Positions 1 to 7,614 of a stretch of 42,195 bases of DNA are shown here, in pieces. Origin of the DNA: Actinobacteria bacterium OK074 (lineage in GTDB: Bacteria; Actinomycetota; Actinomycetes; Streptomycetales; Streptomycetaceae). Both the position numbers and the translations under genes were made by a program. The notes under the pieces were generated by a model, which did not search any database, had not been told where the DNA came from, and saw only the letters and a program-made list of their open reading frames with translations. Positions within the stretch are counted from its first letter, which is position 1, and every line of letters begins with the position of its first letter. The DNA lies in NCBI GenBank assembly GCA_001298575.1, contig LJCV01000297.1, positions 1-42,195 on the forward strand. Reading direction: 5' to 3'.

Positions 1-30
1 CCCAGCCCCCTGCCCCACTGCCCCCGCCGG

Positions 31-738
31 CTACCCCACCACCAGCAGAATCACCAGCACGACCGCCCCCGCGACCGCGGGGCCGATCACCTCGTAGGCC
101 CACCGCACGGTGACCTCCCCCTGCGCCCGCTCGGCGGTCCCCTCCTTCTCGGCCAGCGCCTTCAGGTCGTCCATGATCTGGTCGGTGGTCGCGCGCGCGG
201 GACCGCTCGACGCGGCCTCCGACCCGCCGGACAGACCGCCGCCCATCAGCCCGCCGCCGAGCAGGCCCAGCCCGCGCGTGCGGTTGTCCGGGACCCCCGA
301 CGCCTGCCGCGCCTCCCGCCGCACCGCCTTCTTGCGGGCCCGCAGGGACACGGGTATCGACCACAGCTGGAACTTCGCACCGGACTTGGCGACGACCTCG
401 TTCGAGTAACCGGACCGCAGCCCGGCGACCTCGCCCCAGGGCAGCACGACCACCCGGAAGGGGTTGCGCACCCGCAGCCGCTCGTCGTTGACGAACACGG
501 CGGGCCGCAGCGTGAAGGCGCTCACCAGCGGCACGACCAGGATCAGCGTGGCGAGCGCGAGCCACGGCGTGCGCCCCTCGCCGTGGATCAGCGCGTCGAT
601 GCCGAGCCAGCCCGCGATGACGAGCAGCAGCACGCCGCCGGCCATACCGGCGGGCGTCCGGTAGATCCGGTCCCGGGTCACGGGCACGGCGGCTCCGGAG
701 TGGTCCGGGCCGGGCGAGTGGTGGTCCGCATGCGTCAT
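31..738 (-). CDS. PH-domain membrane protein
   Basis: Predicted 235-residue membrane protein. After a His/Asp-rich N-terminus there are two hydrophobic segments (about residues 33-50 and 57-75), then a compact beta-rich stretch with the LRVRNPFRVVVLPW core typical of bacterial PH-like domains placed just after a membrane hairpin. A Gly-rich linker and a C-terminal membrane segment (last 20 residues) follow. The ATG at 738 was preferred because the upstream in-frame extension to 834 is Arg/Gly-rich and not protein-like. It is divergent from deoC across about 160 bp. I recall a PH-domain membrane protein beside deoC in other Streptomyces. No enzymatic motif is visible; a scaffold or membrane-associated role is inference. 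Confidence 0.8.
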   Translation of the reverse strand: MTHADHHSPGPDHSGAAVPVTRDRIYRTPAGMAGGVLLLVIAGWLGIDALIHGEGRTPWLALATLILVVPLVSAFTLRPAVFVNDERLRVRNPFRVVVLPWGEVAGLRSGYSNEVVAKSGAKFQLWSIPVSLRARKKAVRREARQASGVPDNRTRGLGLLGGGLMGGGLSGGSEAASSGPARATTDQIMDDLKALAEKEGTAERAQGEVTVRWAYEVIGPAVAGAVVLVILLVVG

Positions 739-869
739 GCCCCCGATTCTGCCCGACGGGTACGACAACGACCCGACCGCGGGTCCGCAGCCGCCCGCGG
801 GGCCCCCGGTCCACGAGGGCCGACGCCGACGCACCCCCTCCCCAACCCCTTCCCCGGGCTGTACAGCAA

Positions 870-881
870 CTACGCGCGTAG
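870..881. promoter_or_regulatory. Perfect palindrome upstream of deoC
   Basis: CTACGCGCGTAG is a perfect 12-bp palindrome ending 19 bp before the deoC ATG. It overlaps a possible -10 region (TAGATAT). Its position suggests a repressor operator for the deoC operon. The regulator is not known to me. Confidence 0.4.
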
Positions 882-900
882 ATATGCTCGTCTGGTGACC

Positions 901-1857
901 ATGCCCACCACCGCATCACCCCACGCCCTGCCGGACGTCACCGCGTCCGGCAGTACCCTGCGCCGTTTCCTGCACGGCCTGCCCGGAGTCGACGCCGTCG
1001 GCCTGGAGGCACGGGCCGTCGCGCTCGGCACCCGTTCGATCAAGACGACCGCGAAGGCGTACGCGATCGACCTCGCGATCTCGATGGTCGACCTGACGAC
1101 GCTGGAAGGCGCGGACACCCCGGGCAAGGTCCGGGCCCTCGGCGCCAAGGCGGTCCACCCCGACCCGACCGACGGCGCCACCCCGGCGACCGCGGCCGTG
1201 TGCGTCTACCCCGACATGGTCCCGTTCGCCAAGGAGGCCGTCGCGGGCTCCACCGTGAAGGTCGCCTCGGTCGCGACGGCCTTCCCGGCGGGCCGCGCGG
1301 CACTCTCCGTCAAGCTGGCCGACGTGCGCGAGGCGGTGGCGGCGGGCGCGGACGAGATCGACATGGTCATCGACCGGGGCGCGTTCCTCGCGGGCGACTA
1401 CCTGAAGGTGTACGACGAGATCGTCGCCGTGAAGGAGGCGTGCGGGACGGCCGCCCGCCTCAAAGTCATCTTCGAGACGGGCGAGTTGTCGACGTACGAC
1501 AACATCCGGCGGGCGAGCTGGCTCGGCATGCTGGCGGGCGCGGACTTCATCAAGACGTCGACGGGCAAGGTCGCGGTGAACGCGACGCCCGCGAACACCC
1601 TGCTGATGCTGGAGGCGGTGCGCGACTTCCGCGCCCAGACCGGCGTCCAGGTGGGCGTGAAACCGGCCGGCGGCATCCGCACCACGAAGGACGCGATCAA
1701 GTTCCTGGTGCTCGTCAACGAGACGGCGGGCGCGGACTGGCTGGACAACCACTGGTTCCGCTTCGGCGCGTCCTCCCTCCTCAACGACCTGCTGATGCAG
1801 CGTCAGAAGCTGGCCACGGGCCGCTACTCCGGCCCCGACTACGTGACGGTGGACTGA
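901..1857 (+). CDS. deoC: Deoxyribose-phosphate aldolase
   Basis: DeoC, a cytoplasmic class I aldolase that splits 2-deoxy-D-ribose 5-phosphate into glyceraldehyde 3-phosphate and acetaldehyde (EC 4.1.2.4), the last step of deoxynucleoside salvage. The 318-residue product has the TIM-barrel signatures: FIKTSTGK near residues 216-223 (Lys218) and VKPAGGIR near 253-260 (Lys254), which match the Schiff-base lysine and the partner lysine of the family. It is longer than E. coli DeoC (259 residues), as is common in actinobacteria. The ATG at 901 is chosen because protein-like sequence starts there; an in-frame GTG at 895 is an alternative. The next gene starts 5 bp after the stop, so it is very likely co-transcribed with the aldehyde dehydrogenases. 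That makes sense, since acetaldehyde is the aldolase product. Confidence 0.96.
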   Translation: MPTTASPHALPDVTASGSTLRRFLHGLPGVDAVGLEARAVALGTRSIKTTAKAYAIDLAISMVDLTTLEGADTPGKVRALGAKAVHPDPTDGATPATAAVCVYPDMVPFAKEAVAGSTVKVASVATAFPAGRAALSVKLADVREAVAAGADEIDMVIDRGAFLAGDYLKVYDEIVAVKEACGTAARLKVIFETGELSTYDNIRRASWLGMLAGADFIKTSTGKVAVNATPANTLLMLEAVRDFRAQTGVQVGVKPAGGIRTTKDAIKFLVLVNETAGADWLDNHWFRFGASSLLNDLLMQRQKLATGRYSGPDYVTVD

Positions 1858-1862
1858 TCACC

Positions 1863-3332
1863 ATGGCACCTGCATCCGCATCCGCATTCGAGTACGCACC
1901 GGCACCCGAGTCCCGCGCGGTCGTCGACATCGCCCCCTCCTACGGCCTGTTCATCGACGGCGAGTTCACGGACGCGGCCGACGGCAAGGTCTTCAAGACG
2001 GTCTCCCCCGCCACCGAGGAGGTCCTCTCCGAGGTCGCCCAGGCGGGTGAGGCGGACGTCGACCGCGCGGTGAAGGCGGCCCGCAAGGCGTTCGAGAAGT
2101 GGTCGGCGCTGCCCGGCTCCGAGCGCGCCAAGTACCTGTTCCGCATCGCCCGGATCATCCAGGAGCGCAGCCGCGAACTGGCCGTCCTGGAAACCCTGGA
2201 CAACGGCAAGCCCATCAAGGAGACGAGGGACGCCGATCTCCCCCTGGTGGCCGCGCACTTCTTCTACTACGCGGGCTGGGCCGACAAGTTGGAGCACGCA
2301 GGCTTCGGCACAAACCCGCGCCCCCTGGGCGTCGCAGGCCAGGTGATCCCCTGGAACTTCCCCCTCCTGATGCTGGCCTGGAAGATCGCCCCGGCCCTGG
2401 CCACCGGCAACACCGTGGTGTTGAAGCCCGCCGAGACGACCCCCCTCTCCGCCCTCTTCTTCGCGGACATCTGCCGCCAGGCGGGCCTGCCCAAGGGCGT
2501 CGTCAACATCCTTCCCGGATACGGCGACACGGGCGCCGCACTGGTCGCGCACCCGGACGTCAACAAGGTCGCGTTCACCGGCTCCACGGCCGTGGGCAAG
2601 GAAATCGCGCGCACGTTGGCGGGCACGGACAAGAAGCTGACCCTCGAACTGGGCGGCAAGGGCGCGAACATCGTCTTCGACGACGCCCCCATCGACCAGG
2701 CCGTCGAGGGCATCGTCACCGGCATCTTCTTCAACCAGGGCCAGGTCTGCTGCGCGGGCAGCCGGCTGCTGGTCCAGGAGTCCATCCACGACGAGCTGTT
2801 GGAGTCGCTCAAGCGCCGCCTGACGACCCTGCGCCTCGGCGACCCGCTCGACAAGAACACGGACATCGGCGCGATCAACTCCGCCGAACAGCTGTCCCGT
2901 ATCGGCGCGTTGGTGGCGCAGGGCGAGGCCGAGGGCGCCGAACGCTGGTCGCCGCCCTGCGAACTCCCCTCCGCCGGCTACTGGTTCGCCCCGACGCTGT
3001 TCACGAACGTCACCCAGGCGCACACCATCGCGCGGGACGAGATCTTCGGCCCGGTCCTGTCGGTGCTCACCTTCCGCACGCCCGACGAGGCGGTGGCGAA
3101 GGCCAACAACACCCCGTACGGCCTCTCGGCGGGCATCTGGACGGAGAAGGGTTCGCGGATCCTGGCCGTCGCGGGCAAGCTGCGCGCGGGCGTCATTTGG
3201 TCCAACACGTTCAACAAGTTCGACCCGACGTCGCCCTTCGGCGGCTACAAGGAGTCGGGCTTCGGCCGCGAGGGCGGTCGGCACGGCCTGGAGGGTTACC
3301 TCGCCCCGTCGAGCCCGGAGGGCGAGCGATAA
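1863..3332 (+). CDS. NAD(P)-dependent aldehyde dehydrogenase
   Basis: A full-length (489 residues) member of the aldehyde dehydrogenase superfamily, oxidising an aldehyde to its acid with NAD(P). Visible landmarks are the substrate/cofactor loop PWNFPL near residue 162, the FTGST Rossmann turn near 239, LELGGKG with the general base Glu262, and GQVCCAG with the nucleophile Cys296 (or 297), then EIFGPV and the C-terminal SPFGGYKESG. All catalytic residues are present. It sits 5 bp after deoC, so acetaldehyde from deoxyribose breakdown is the obvious candidate substrate; this is inference from position. The following ALDH-like gene begins at the base directly after the stop codon. Confidence 0.93.
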   Translation: MAPASASAFEYAPAPESRAVVDIAPSYGLFIDGEFTDAADGKVFKTVSPATEEVLSEVAQAGEADVDRAVKAARKAFEKWSALPGSERAKYLFRIARIIQERSRELAVLETLDNGKPIKETRDADLPLVAAHFFYYAGWADKLEHAGFGTNPRPLGVAGQVIPWNFPLLMLAWKIAPALATGNTVVLKPAETTPLSALFFADICRQAGLPKGVVNILPGYGDTGAALVAHPDVNKVAFTGSTAVGKEIARTLAGTDKKLTLELGGKGANIVFDDAPIDQAVEGIVTGIFFNQGQVCCAGSRLLVQESIHDELLESLKRRLTTLRLGDPLDKNTDIGAINSAEQLSRIGALVAQGEAEGAERWSPPCELPSAGYWFAPTLFTNVTQAHTIARDEIFGPVLSVLTFRTPDEAVAKANNTPYGLSAGIWTEKGSRILAVAGKLRAGVIWSNTFNKFDPTSPFGGYKESGFGREGGRHGLEGYLAPSSPEGER

Positions 3333-4226
3333 ATGAATGCAGTTGATCGACTCACGGTCTTCAAGACCTACAAGCTGTACGTGGGCGGGAAGTTCCCGCG
3401 TTCCGAGAGCGGCCGGGTGTACGAGGTGACCGACGCAAAGGGCAAGTGGCTGGCGAACGCGCCCCTTTCCTCCCGCAAGGACGCCCGGGACGCGGTGGTC
3501 GCCGCCCGCAAGGCGTTCGGCGGCTGGTCCGGGGCCACGGCGTACAACCGCGGCCAGGTGCTCTACCGGGTGGCGGAGATGCTGGAGGGCCGCCGCGACC
3601 AGTTCGTACGCGAAGTGGCCGACGCGGAGGGCCTGTCGAAGGCGAAGGCGGCGGCCGTGGTGGACGCGGCGGTCGACCGCTGGGTCTGGTACGCGGGCTG
3701 GACCGACAAGATCGCCCAGGTCGTGGGCGGCGGAAACCCGGTGGCGGGCCCGTACTTCAACCTCTCCTCCCCCGAACCGACGGGCGTGGTCGCGGTGTTG
3801 GCCCCGCAGGAGTCGTCGTTCCTGGGCCTGGTGTCGGTGCTCGCTCCGGTGATCGCTACGGGCAACACCGCGATCGTGGTGGCGTCGGAGAGGTCCCCGC
3901 TCCCGGCCCTGTCCCTGGCAGAGGTCCTGGCCACCTCCGACGTCCCCGGCGGCGTCGTCAACGTCCTCTCCGGCCGTACGGCGGAGATCGCGCCGACGCT
4001 CGCCGCCCACCAGGACGTCAACGCGATCGACCTGACGGGCGCCACCGACGCCGTACAGGCGAAGGAGTTGGAGATCGCCGCGGCGGACAACCTGAAGCGG
4101 GTGCTGCGCCCACAGCCTGTGGATTACAACGAGACGCCGGGCATCGACCGCCTGACGGCCTTCCTGGAGACGAAGACGGTGTGGCACCCGACGGGGTCGC
4201 TGGGGGCGTCGGGGTCGGCGTACTGA
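3333..4226 (+). CDS. Truncated ALDH-like protein, no catalytic domain
   Basis: A 297-residue protein matching only the N-terminal, NAD-binding half of the ALDH fold. It keeps an ALDH-like start (YVGGKFPRSESG), the RKAFGGWS region and an IATGNTAIVV segment like the ATGNTVVLKP of its neighbour. It has no ELGGK general-base motif and no GQxCCAG nucleophile; the sequence ends with a different, Pro/Thr-rich tail instead of the catalytic domain. It starts immediately after the stop of the complete ALDH (stop 3330-3332, ATG 3333), so translation is probably coupled. No frameshift remnant of the missing half is seen before 4283, so this looks like a stable short protein, not a fresh pseudogene. A role as regulatory or structural partner of the active ALDH is inference. 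Confidence 0.88.
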   Translation: MNAVDRLTVFKTYKLYVGGKFPRSESGRVYEVTDAKGKWLANAPLSSRKDARDAVVAARKAFGGWSGATAYNRGQVLYRVAEMLEGRRDQFVREVADAEGLSKAKAAAVVDAAVDRWVWYAGWTDKIAQVVGGGNPVAGPYFNLSSPEPTGVVAVLAPQESSFLGLVSVLAPVIATGNTAIVVASERSPLPALSLAEVLATSDVPGGVVNVLSGRTAEIAPTLAAHQDVNAIDLTGATDAVQAKELEIAAADNLKRVLRPQPVDYNETPGIDRLTAFLETKTVWHPTGSLGASGSAY

Positions 4227-4282
4227 CCGTCGGCCGGGTCGGGTCGGGGCACTGGCCGTCAGCCGGGTCGGGGCGCCGGCCG

Positions 4283-4699
4283 TCAGTGCCCCAAGCCTCC
4301 CAGCACCTGCCCCACCACCGGCACGGCCCCCAGCGAGGACGCCTGGGCCACCGGCCCGGTCAGCGCCTGTGAGGTCAGCGGCTTGAAGTCGGCGAGCTGG
4401 GTGCCGACGCCGTTGTCGAGCGGGTCGACGCCCGTGCCCGCCAGCGGGTTGGGCTTGAGGCCGGCGACCGGGCCGGTGACGTACTGGACCGAGTTGGTGA
4501 GGGCGGCCAGGCCCGCCTGGGGGTCGATGTTGCCGGGGCCGAGGTTCCGGCTGCGCATCACGTCGACCACGGGTGCGGCCTCTGCGGCGCTCGCGGGCGC
4601 CGCGGCGGCCGCACCCGCCGCGAGGGCCGCACCCACGGACGCGAGGGCGACGAGCGCGCGGGCCTGGTTCTGGTTCTGGGAGGACGTGGATCGTGCCAT
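4283..4699 (-). CDS. Small secreted protein of unknown function
   Basis: A 138-residue protein with a clear Sec signal peptide: a short polar start, a hydrophobic Ala/Val/Leu run, and an APASA-A cleavage site near residue 38. The mature part (about 100 residues) is rich in Gly, Pro, Leu and Asn-Pro, with no Cys and no recognised domain. The frame stays open upstream to 4960, but that extension is not protein-like, and the signal peptide begins at the ATG at 4699. It ends 57 bp from the ALDH-like gene, convergent to it. Directly upstream lies a 14-bp tandem direct repeat (4713-4741). Confidence 0.75.
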   Translation of the reverse strand: MARSTSSQNQNQARALVALASVGAALAAGAAAAAPASAAEAAPVVDVMRSRNLGPGNIDPQAGLAALTNSVQYVTGPVAGLKPNPLAGTGVDPLDNGVGTQLADFKPLTSQALTGPVAQASSLGAVPVVGQVLGGLGH

Positions 4700-4712
4700 C
4701 ACGGATGCCAGC

Positions 4713-4741
4713 TTTCGATGCGTAGGTTTCGATGCGTAGGT
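4713..4741. repeat. Tandem direct repeat upstream of secreted protein
   Basis: TTTCGATGCGTAGGT occurs twice in direct succession, with a period of 14 bp (4713-4727 and 4727-4741), ending 14 bp before the start codon at 4699 on the minus strand. It falls where the leader or promoter should be, so it may be a regulatory site. It could also be a chance duplication. Confidence 0.5.
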
Positions 4742-4868
4742 AAAGACACACAGGGGCAGACGCACAGGGTAATGAATCAGACACGAAGGGTAGTTGACGT
4801 GTGATCCCCGCTCCAAAGCCGACCCGCGGTCTCGGCGCGGACGCCGCCATGGCTCACACTGGTGTCTC

Positions 4869-5531
4869 GTGAGTTCCCAGCCGTTCATGTCGCCGATACC
4901 GCCCATACCCGCCGTTCCGGCCCGAGTGGTCCTGCTCTGCGGCCCGTCCGGCTCCGGCAAGTCCCTCCTGTCGGCCCGCTCCGGCCTCCCGGTGCTGCGG
5001 CTCGACGACTTCTACAAAGAGGGCGACGATCCGACCCTGCCGCTGGTCGCGGGGAGCACCGACATCGACTGGGACCACCCCGAATCCTGGGACGCGGACG
5101 CCGCCGTCGCCTCGATCACCGAACTGTGCCGCACCGGCCGTACGGACGTTCCCCTCTACGACATCTCCCTCAGCGCCCGCACCGGCACCGAGACCGTCGA
5201 CATCGAGCGCACCCCCGTGTTCATCGCGGAGGGCGTGTTCGCCGCCGAGATCGTGACCCGCTGCCGCGAACTGGACGTGCTCGCCGACGCCATCTGCCTC
5301 TCCCGCGGCCCGGTGCGCACCTTCCGCCGCCGTTTCCTGCGCGATCTGCGCGAGGGCCGCAAGTCGGTGCCGTTCCTGCTGCGCCGCGGCTGGCGCCTGA
5401 TGCGCGCGGAACGCTCGATCGTCACCCGCCAGACGGCCCTGGGCGCGTACGCCTGCGACCGGGACGAGGCGCTGGGGCGGCTGGCGGCGGCCGCGGCGGG
5501 CAGACACGTACGGGCGCGTACGGCGGCGTAG
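4869..5531 (+). CDS. Uridine kinase-like P-loop ATPase
   Basis: A 220-residue P-loop kinase-like protein. The Walker A motif CGPSGSGKS is near residues 24-32, and the following LRLDDFYKEGDD is the substrate-binding motif typical of uridine/cytidine kinases and related Udk proteins. A central VFIAEGVFA strand corresponds to the region where uridine kinases carry their Walker B-like motif, and a basic segment (RTFRRRFLRDLREGRK) matches the LID region. Udk would phosphorylate uridine or cytidine with NTP; the exact substrate cannot be read here. Start is uncertain: GTG 4869 is used, with a CACACT box a few bases upstream that would give a nearly leaderless message, but ATG 4887 is also possible. 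A strong hairpin follows the stop. Confidence 0.82.
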   Translation: MSSQPFMSPIPPIPAVPARVVLLCGPSGSGKSLLSARSGLPVLRLDDFYKEGDDPTLPLVAGSTDIDWDHPESWDADAAVASITELCRTGRTDVPLYDISLSARTGTETVDIERTPVFIAEGVFAAEIVTRCRELDVLADAICLSRGPVRTFRRRFLRDLREGRKSVPFLLRRGWRLMRAERSIVTRQTALGAYACDRDEALGRLAAAAAGRHVRARTAA

Positions 5532-5577
5532 TCGCGTAGGGGTCCCGCAGGCCCGCAAAGAGCCACGCACGCGAAGA

Positions 5578-5616
5578 AGCGGGGCTGGATGGACCCCCCG
5601 GCCCTCCAGCCCCGCT
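5578..5616 (+). terminator. Strong hairpin terminator after udk-like gene
   Basis: A perfect 12-bp stem (AGCGGGGCTGGA pairing with TCCAGCCCCGCT) with a 15-nt loop lies 46 bp after the stop at 5531. A short T-rich stretch follows. It fits a factor-independent terminator, possibly bidirectional toward sigQ. Confidence 0.7.
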
Positions 5617-5640
5617 CTTCTTACGCACCCCCGTGCGCTG

Positions 5641-5776
5641 TTCCCCCGTGTTCCCCGTGGTCCCCCCGTGATCCCCCGTTTTTCCCTGGGTTTCCCCGTA
5701 GTCCCCCCCCGGGACTTACTCCCCCGTATCCCCCAGGTCCCCCCTATTTCCCCTGTTCCCCCTTGTTTCCCCCAAC
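5641..5776. repeat. C-run-rich tract downstream of sigQ
   Basis: About 135 bp made of imperfect TTCCCCCGT-like units, with about 15 runs of three or more C. On the minus strand, directly after the sigQ stop codon (5779), this reads as repeated G-runs separated by 2-6 nt. That is a dense G-quadruplex-forming pattern in the 3' untranslated region of the sigQ transcript. The udk-like gene has its own hairpin before this tract. Nothing coding is supported here. Confidence 0.65.
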
Positions 5777-5778
5777 CT

Positions 5779-6570
5779 TCAGGCGACAAGCTCCCCGAAG
5801 GCGTCCTCCTCGTCACGGCCGAAGCTGAGGACCTCGTCCTCGCGCAGGCGGCGCAGGGAGCGCCAGATGCTGGACTTCACCGTGCCGACACTGATGTCGA
5901 GGATCTCCGCGATCTCCGGGTCCGTGCGGCCCTCGTAGTAACGGAGGACCAGCATGGTGCGCTGGAGTTCGGGCAGCCGGGTGAGCGCCTGCCACAGGAC
6001 CGCGCGCAGTTCGGTGCCGCGCATGGCGTCCGTGTCACCGGCCGTCTCCGGCAGTTCCTCGGTCGGGTACTCGTTCAGCTTGCGGCGGCGCCACGCGCTG
6101 ATGTGCAGGTTGGTCATCGTCCGCCGCAGGTAACCGCCGACGGCCGCCTTGTCACTGATCCGGTCCCACGCCTTGTAGGTCGAGAACAGCGCGCTCTGGA
6201 GCAGGTCCTCGGCCTCGAAGCGGTCACCGGTGAGGTGGTAGGCGGTGGCGTACAGGGAGGCGCGGCGCTCCTCGACGTAGGCGGTGAACTCCGCCTCCGT
6301 GCGCGAACGACGCTCCCCCGTGACCTCCCCGTACGCGGCTCCCCCGTTGGCGCCGGCGGCGGCCGGCGCCGTGGTGGTCCCCCCCGAGACCGCCGCTGTT
6401 CCCCCCACAAACGCGTCAACCACCGTCATGTACGCGGTGTGCTGACGCCCGGTGCCGCGAGCGCACCCCCGCCCGCTCACGGCACCGGACTTCTCACCCG
6501 TCCGGGTCACATCGTGCAGACGCGTGACGACTGCGCTGGTGCTGGTACTCGTCCCATGCAGCGTGTCCAT
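5779..6570 (-). CDS. sigQ: SigQ, ECF-type (SigE-family) sigma factor
   Basis: RNA polymerase sigma factor of the ECF/SigE family. Region 2 (YATAYHLTGDRFEAEDLLQS, then TNLHISAWRRRK) and region 4 (LPELQRTMLVLRYYEG, then EIAEILDISVGTVKSSIWR) with its helix-turn-helix are clear. The N-terminus has about 90 extra Ser/Thr/Ala-rich residues before region 2. The ATG at 6570 has a GGGGGG run at Shine-Dalgarno distance; an internal ATG at 6429 (216 residues) is a real alternative. The gene is divergent from afsQ1, the arrangement of the S. coelicolor sigQ-afsQ1-afsQ2 locus, where SigQ is known as a target of the AfsQ1/Q2 system and an antagonist of its effect on antibiotic production. An AfsQ1-type box lies 94 bp upstream of the chosen start. 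Confidence 0.9.
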   Translation of the reverse strand: MDTLHGTSTSTSAVVTRLHDVTRTGEKSGAVSGRGCARGTGRQHTAYMTVVDAFVGGTAAVSGGTTTAPAAAGANGGAAYGEVTGERRSRTEAEFTAYVEERRASLYATAYHLTGDRFEAEDLLQSALFSTYKAWDRISDKAAVGGYLRRTMTNLHISAWRRRKLNEYPTEELPETAGDTDAMRGTELRAVLWQALTRLPELQRTMLVLRYYEGRTDPEIAEILDISVGTVKSSIWRSLRRLREDEVLSFGRDEEDAFGELVA

Positions 6571-6663
6571 CTCGCGCCCCCCGTTGTGGAGTCCCGTTCG
6601 CCTTGCGGCCTTGCTGATGGGGAAGACTCTGCCGGGCCCACTTCATCGCCGTGTCCGTCGACT

Positions 6664-6679
6664 GTCACAGACCTGTCAC
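6664..6679. promoter_or_regulatory. AfsQ1-type binding box
   Basis: GTCAC-AGACCT-GTCAC, a perfect fit to the published AfsQ1 consensus GTnAC-n6-GTnAC, in the sigQ-afsQ1 gap (6571-6936). The two half-sites are 11 bp apart, one helical turn. This suggests that AfsQ1 controls sigQ, its own operon, or both. The rest of the 366-bp gap holds no other clear element except three CGTACG sites. Confidence 0.75.
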
Positions 6680-6794
6680 AGGGGTCGGCGGCAGAAGTGC
6701 CGCACAGCGAAAGGGCGGTGAACGCACAGGTGGTGGGCGTAGGCAGGCGTAGAAATATGCAAGAACTCCCCTACGGGTGGACCCGGACGGCCCG

Positions 6795-6849
6795 TTCGTA
6801 CGACCACCGACCGCATGTCCGTACGAGCGCGGGGCGCCCTTTCGTACGG
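6795..6849. promoter_or_regulatory. Three CGTACG-centred motifs before afsQ1
   Basis: TTCGTACGA (6795-6803), TCCGTACGA (6818-6826) and TTCGTACGG (6841-6849) share the palindromic core CGTACG, with unit starts 23 bp apart. They lie 88-142 bp upstream of afsQ1. CGTACG is common in high-GC Streptomyces DNA, so only the even spacing argues for function. Confidence 0.25.
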
Positions 6850-6936
6850 TCCGGGCGGGCACGGAAGCGGCCGTGGCGCGGACCAACGGGCCCCGACAGT
6901 CGAAAGACGGCCACGGCATGGGCCAGAATGACCCCC

Positions 6937-7614
6937 GTGCCTTCCCTGTTGCTGATCGAGGACGACGACGCCATCCGTACGGCCCTGGAGCTCTCACTGA
7001 CGCGCCAGGGACACCGGGTGGCCACCGCTGCCACCGGAGAGGACGGTCTGAAACTCCTGCGCGAGGCGCGGCCGGATCTGATCGTTCTCGACGTCATGCT
7101 GCCCGGCATCGACGGGTTCGAGGTGTGCCGGCGCATCCGGCGCACGGACCAGCTGCCGATCATCCTGCTGACCGCGCGCAGCGACGACATCGACATCGTG
7201 GTCGGGCTGGAGTCCGGCGCCGACGACTACGTCGTCAAACCGGTGCAGGGACGGGTGTTGGACGCCCGGATCCGTGCGGTGCTGCGGCGCGGCGAGCGGG
7301 AGGCCACCGACTCGGCGACATACGGGTCGGTGGTGATCGACCGCTCGGCGATGACGGTCACCAAGAACGGCGAGGACCTCCAACTGACGCCCACCGAACT
7401 GCGGTTGCTCCTTGAGCTGAGCCGCAGGCCCGGACAGGCGCTGTCCCGCCAGCAGTTGCTGCGGCTGGTGTGGGAGCACGACTACCTGGGCGACTCGCGC
7501 CTGGTGGACGCGTGCGTGCAGCGGTTGCGCGCGAAGGTGGAGGACGTGCCGTCGTCCCCGACCCTCATCCGTACGGTCCGCGGTGTCGGTTACCGCTTGG
7601 ACGCGCCTCAGTGA
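6937..7614 (+). CDS. afsQ1: AfsQ1, OmpR-type response regulator
   Basis: A cytoplasmic OmpR/PhoB-type response regulator. The receiver domain (residues 1-115) shows the acidic pocket EDDD at 8-11, phospho-acceptor Asp52 in LIVLDVMLPG, Thr in LLTAR and the conserved Lys in DDYVVKP. The C-terminal winged helix (about 130-225) has LTPTELRLLLEL and the recognition region DSRLVDACVQRLRAKVE, ending in RTVRGVGYRL. From the GTG at 6937 the product is 225 residues, the length I recall for S. coelicolor AfsQ1, and it is almost identical to that protein as I remember it. An in-frame ATG at 6928 would add three residues. The stop overlaps the afsQ2 start (GTGA). Its known role is control of antibiotic production and nutrient stress with AfsQ2. 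Confidence 0.96.
   Translation: MPSLLLIEDDDAIRTALELSLTRQGHRVATAATGEDGLKLLREARPDLIVLDVMLPGIDGFEVCRRIRRTDQLPIILLTARSDDIDIVVGLESGADDYVVKPVQGRVLDARIRAVLRRGEREATDSATYGSVVIDRSAMTVTKNGEDLQLTPTELRLLLELSRRPGQALSRQQLLRLVWEHDYLGDSRLVDACVQRLRAKVEDVPSSPTLIRTVRGVGYRLDAPQ

Noticed and set aside
1839..4850. A 1003-codon open frame on the minus strand across the two ALDH genes
   Set aside because: It is a shadow of high-GC codon bias on the other strand. The product is Arg/Gly/Val-rich without domains, while the plus strand carries clear ALDH motifs.
4800..5816. A 320-codon minus-strand frame over the udk-like gene and the C-rich tract
   Set aside because: It runs through the terminator and the C-run tract as Gly/Lys repeats, and the opposite strand has a clear P-loop kinase.
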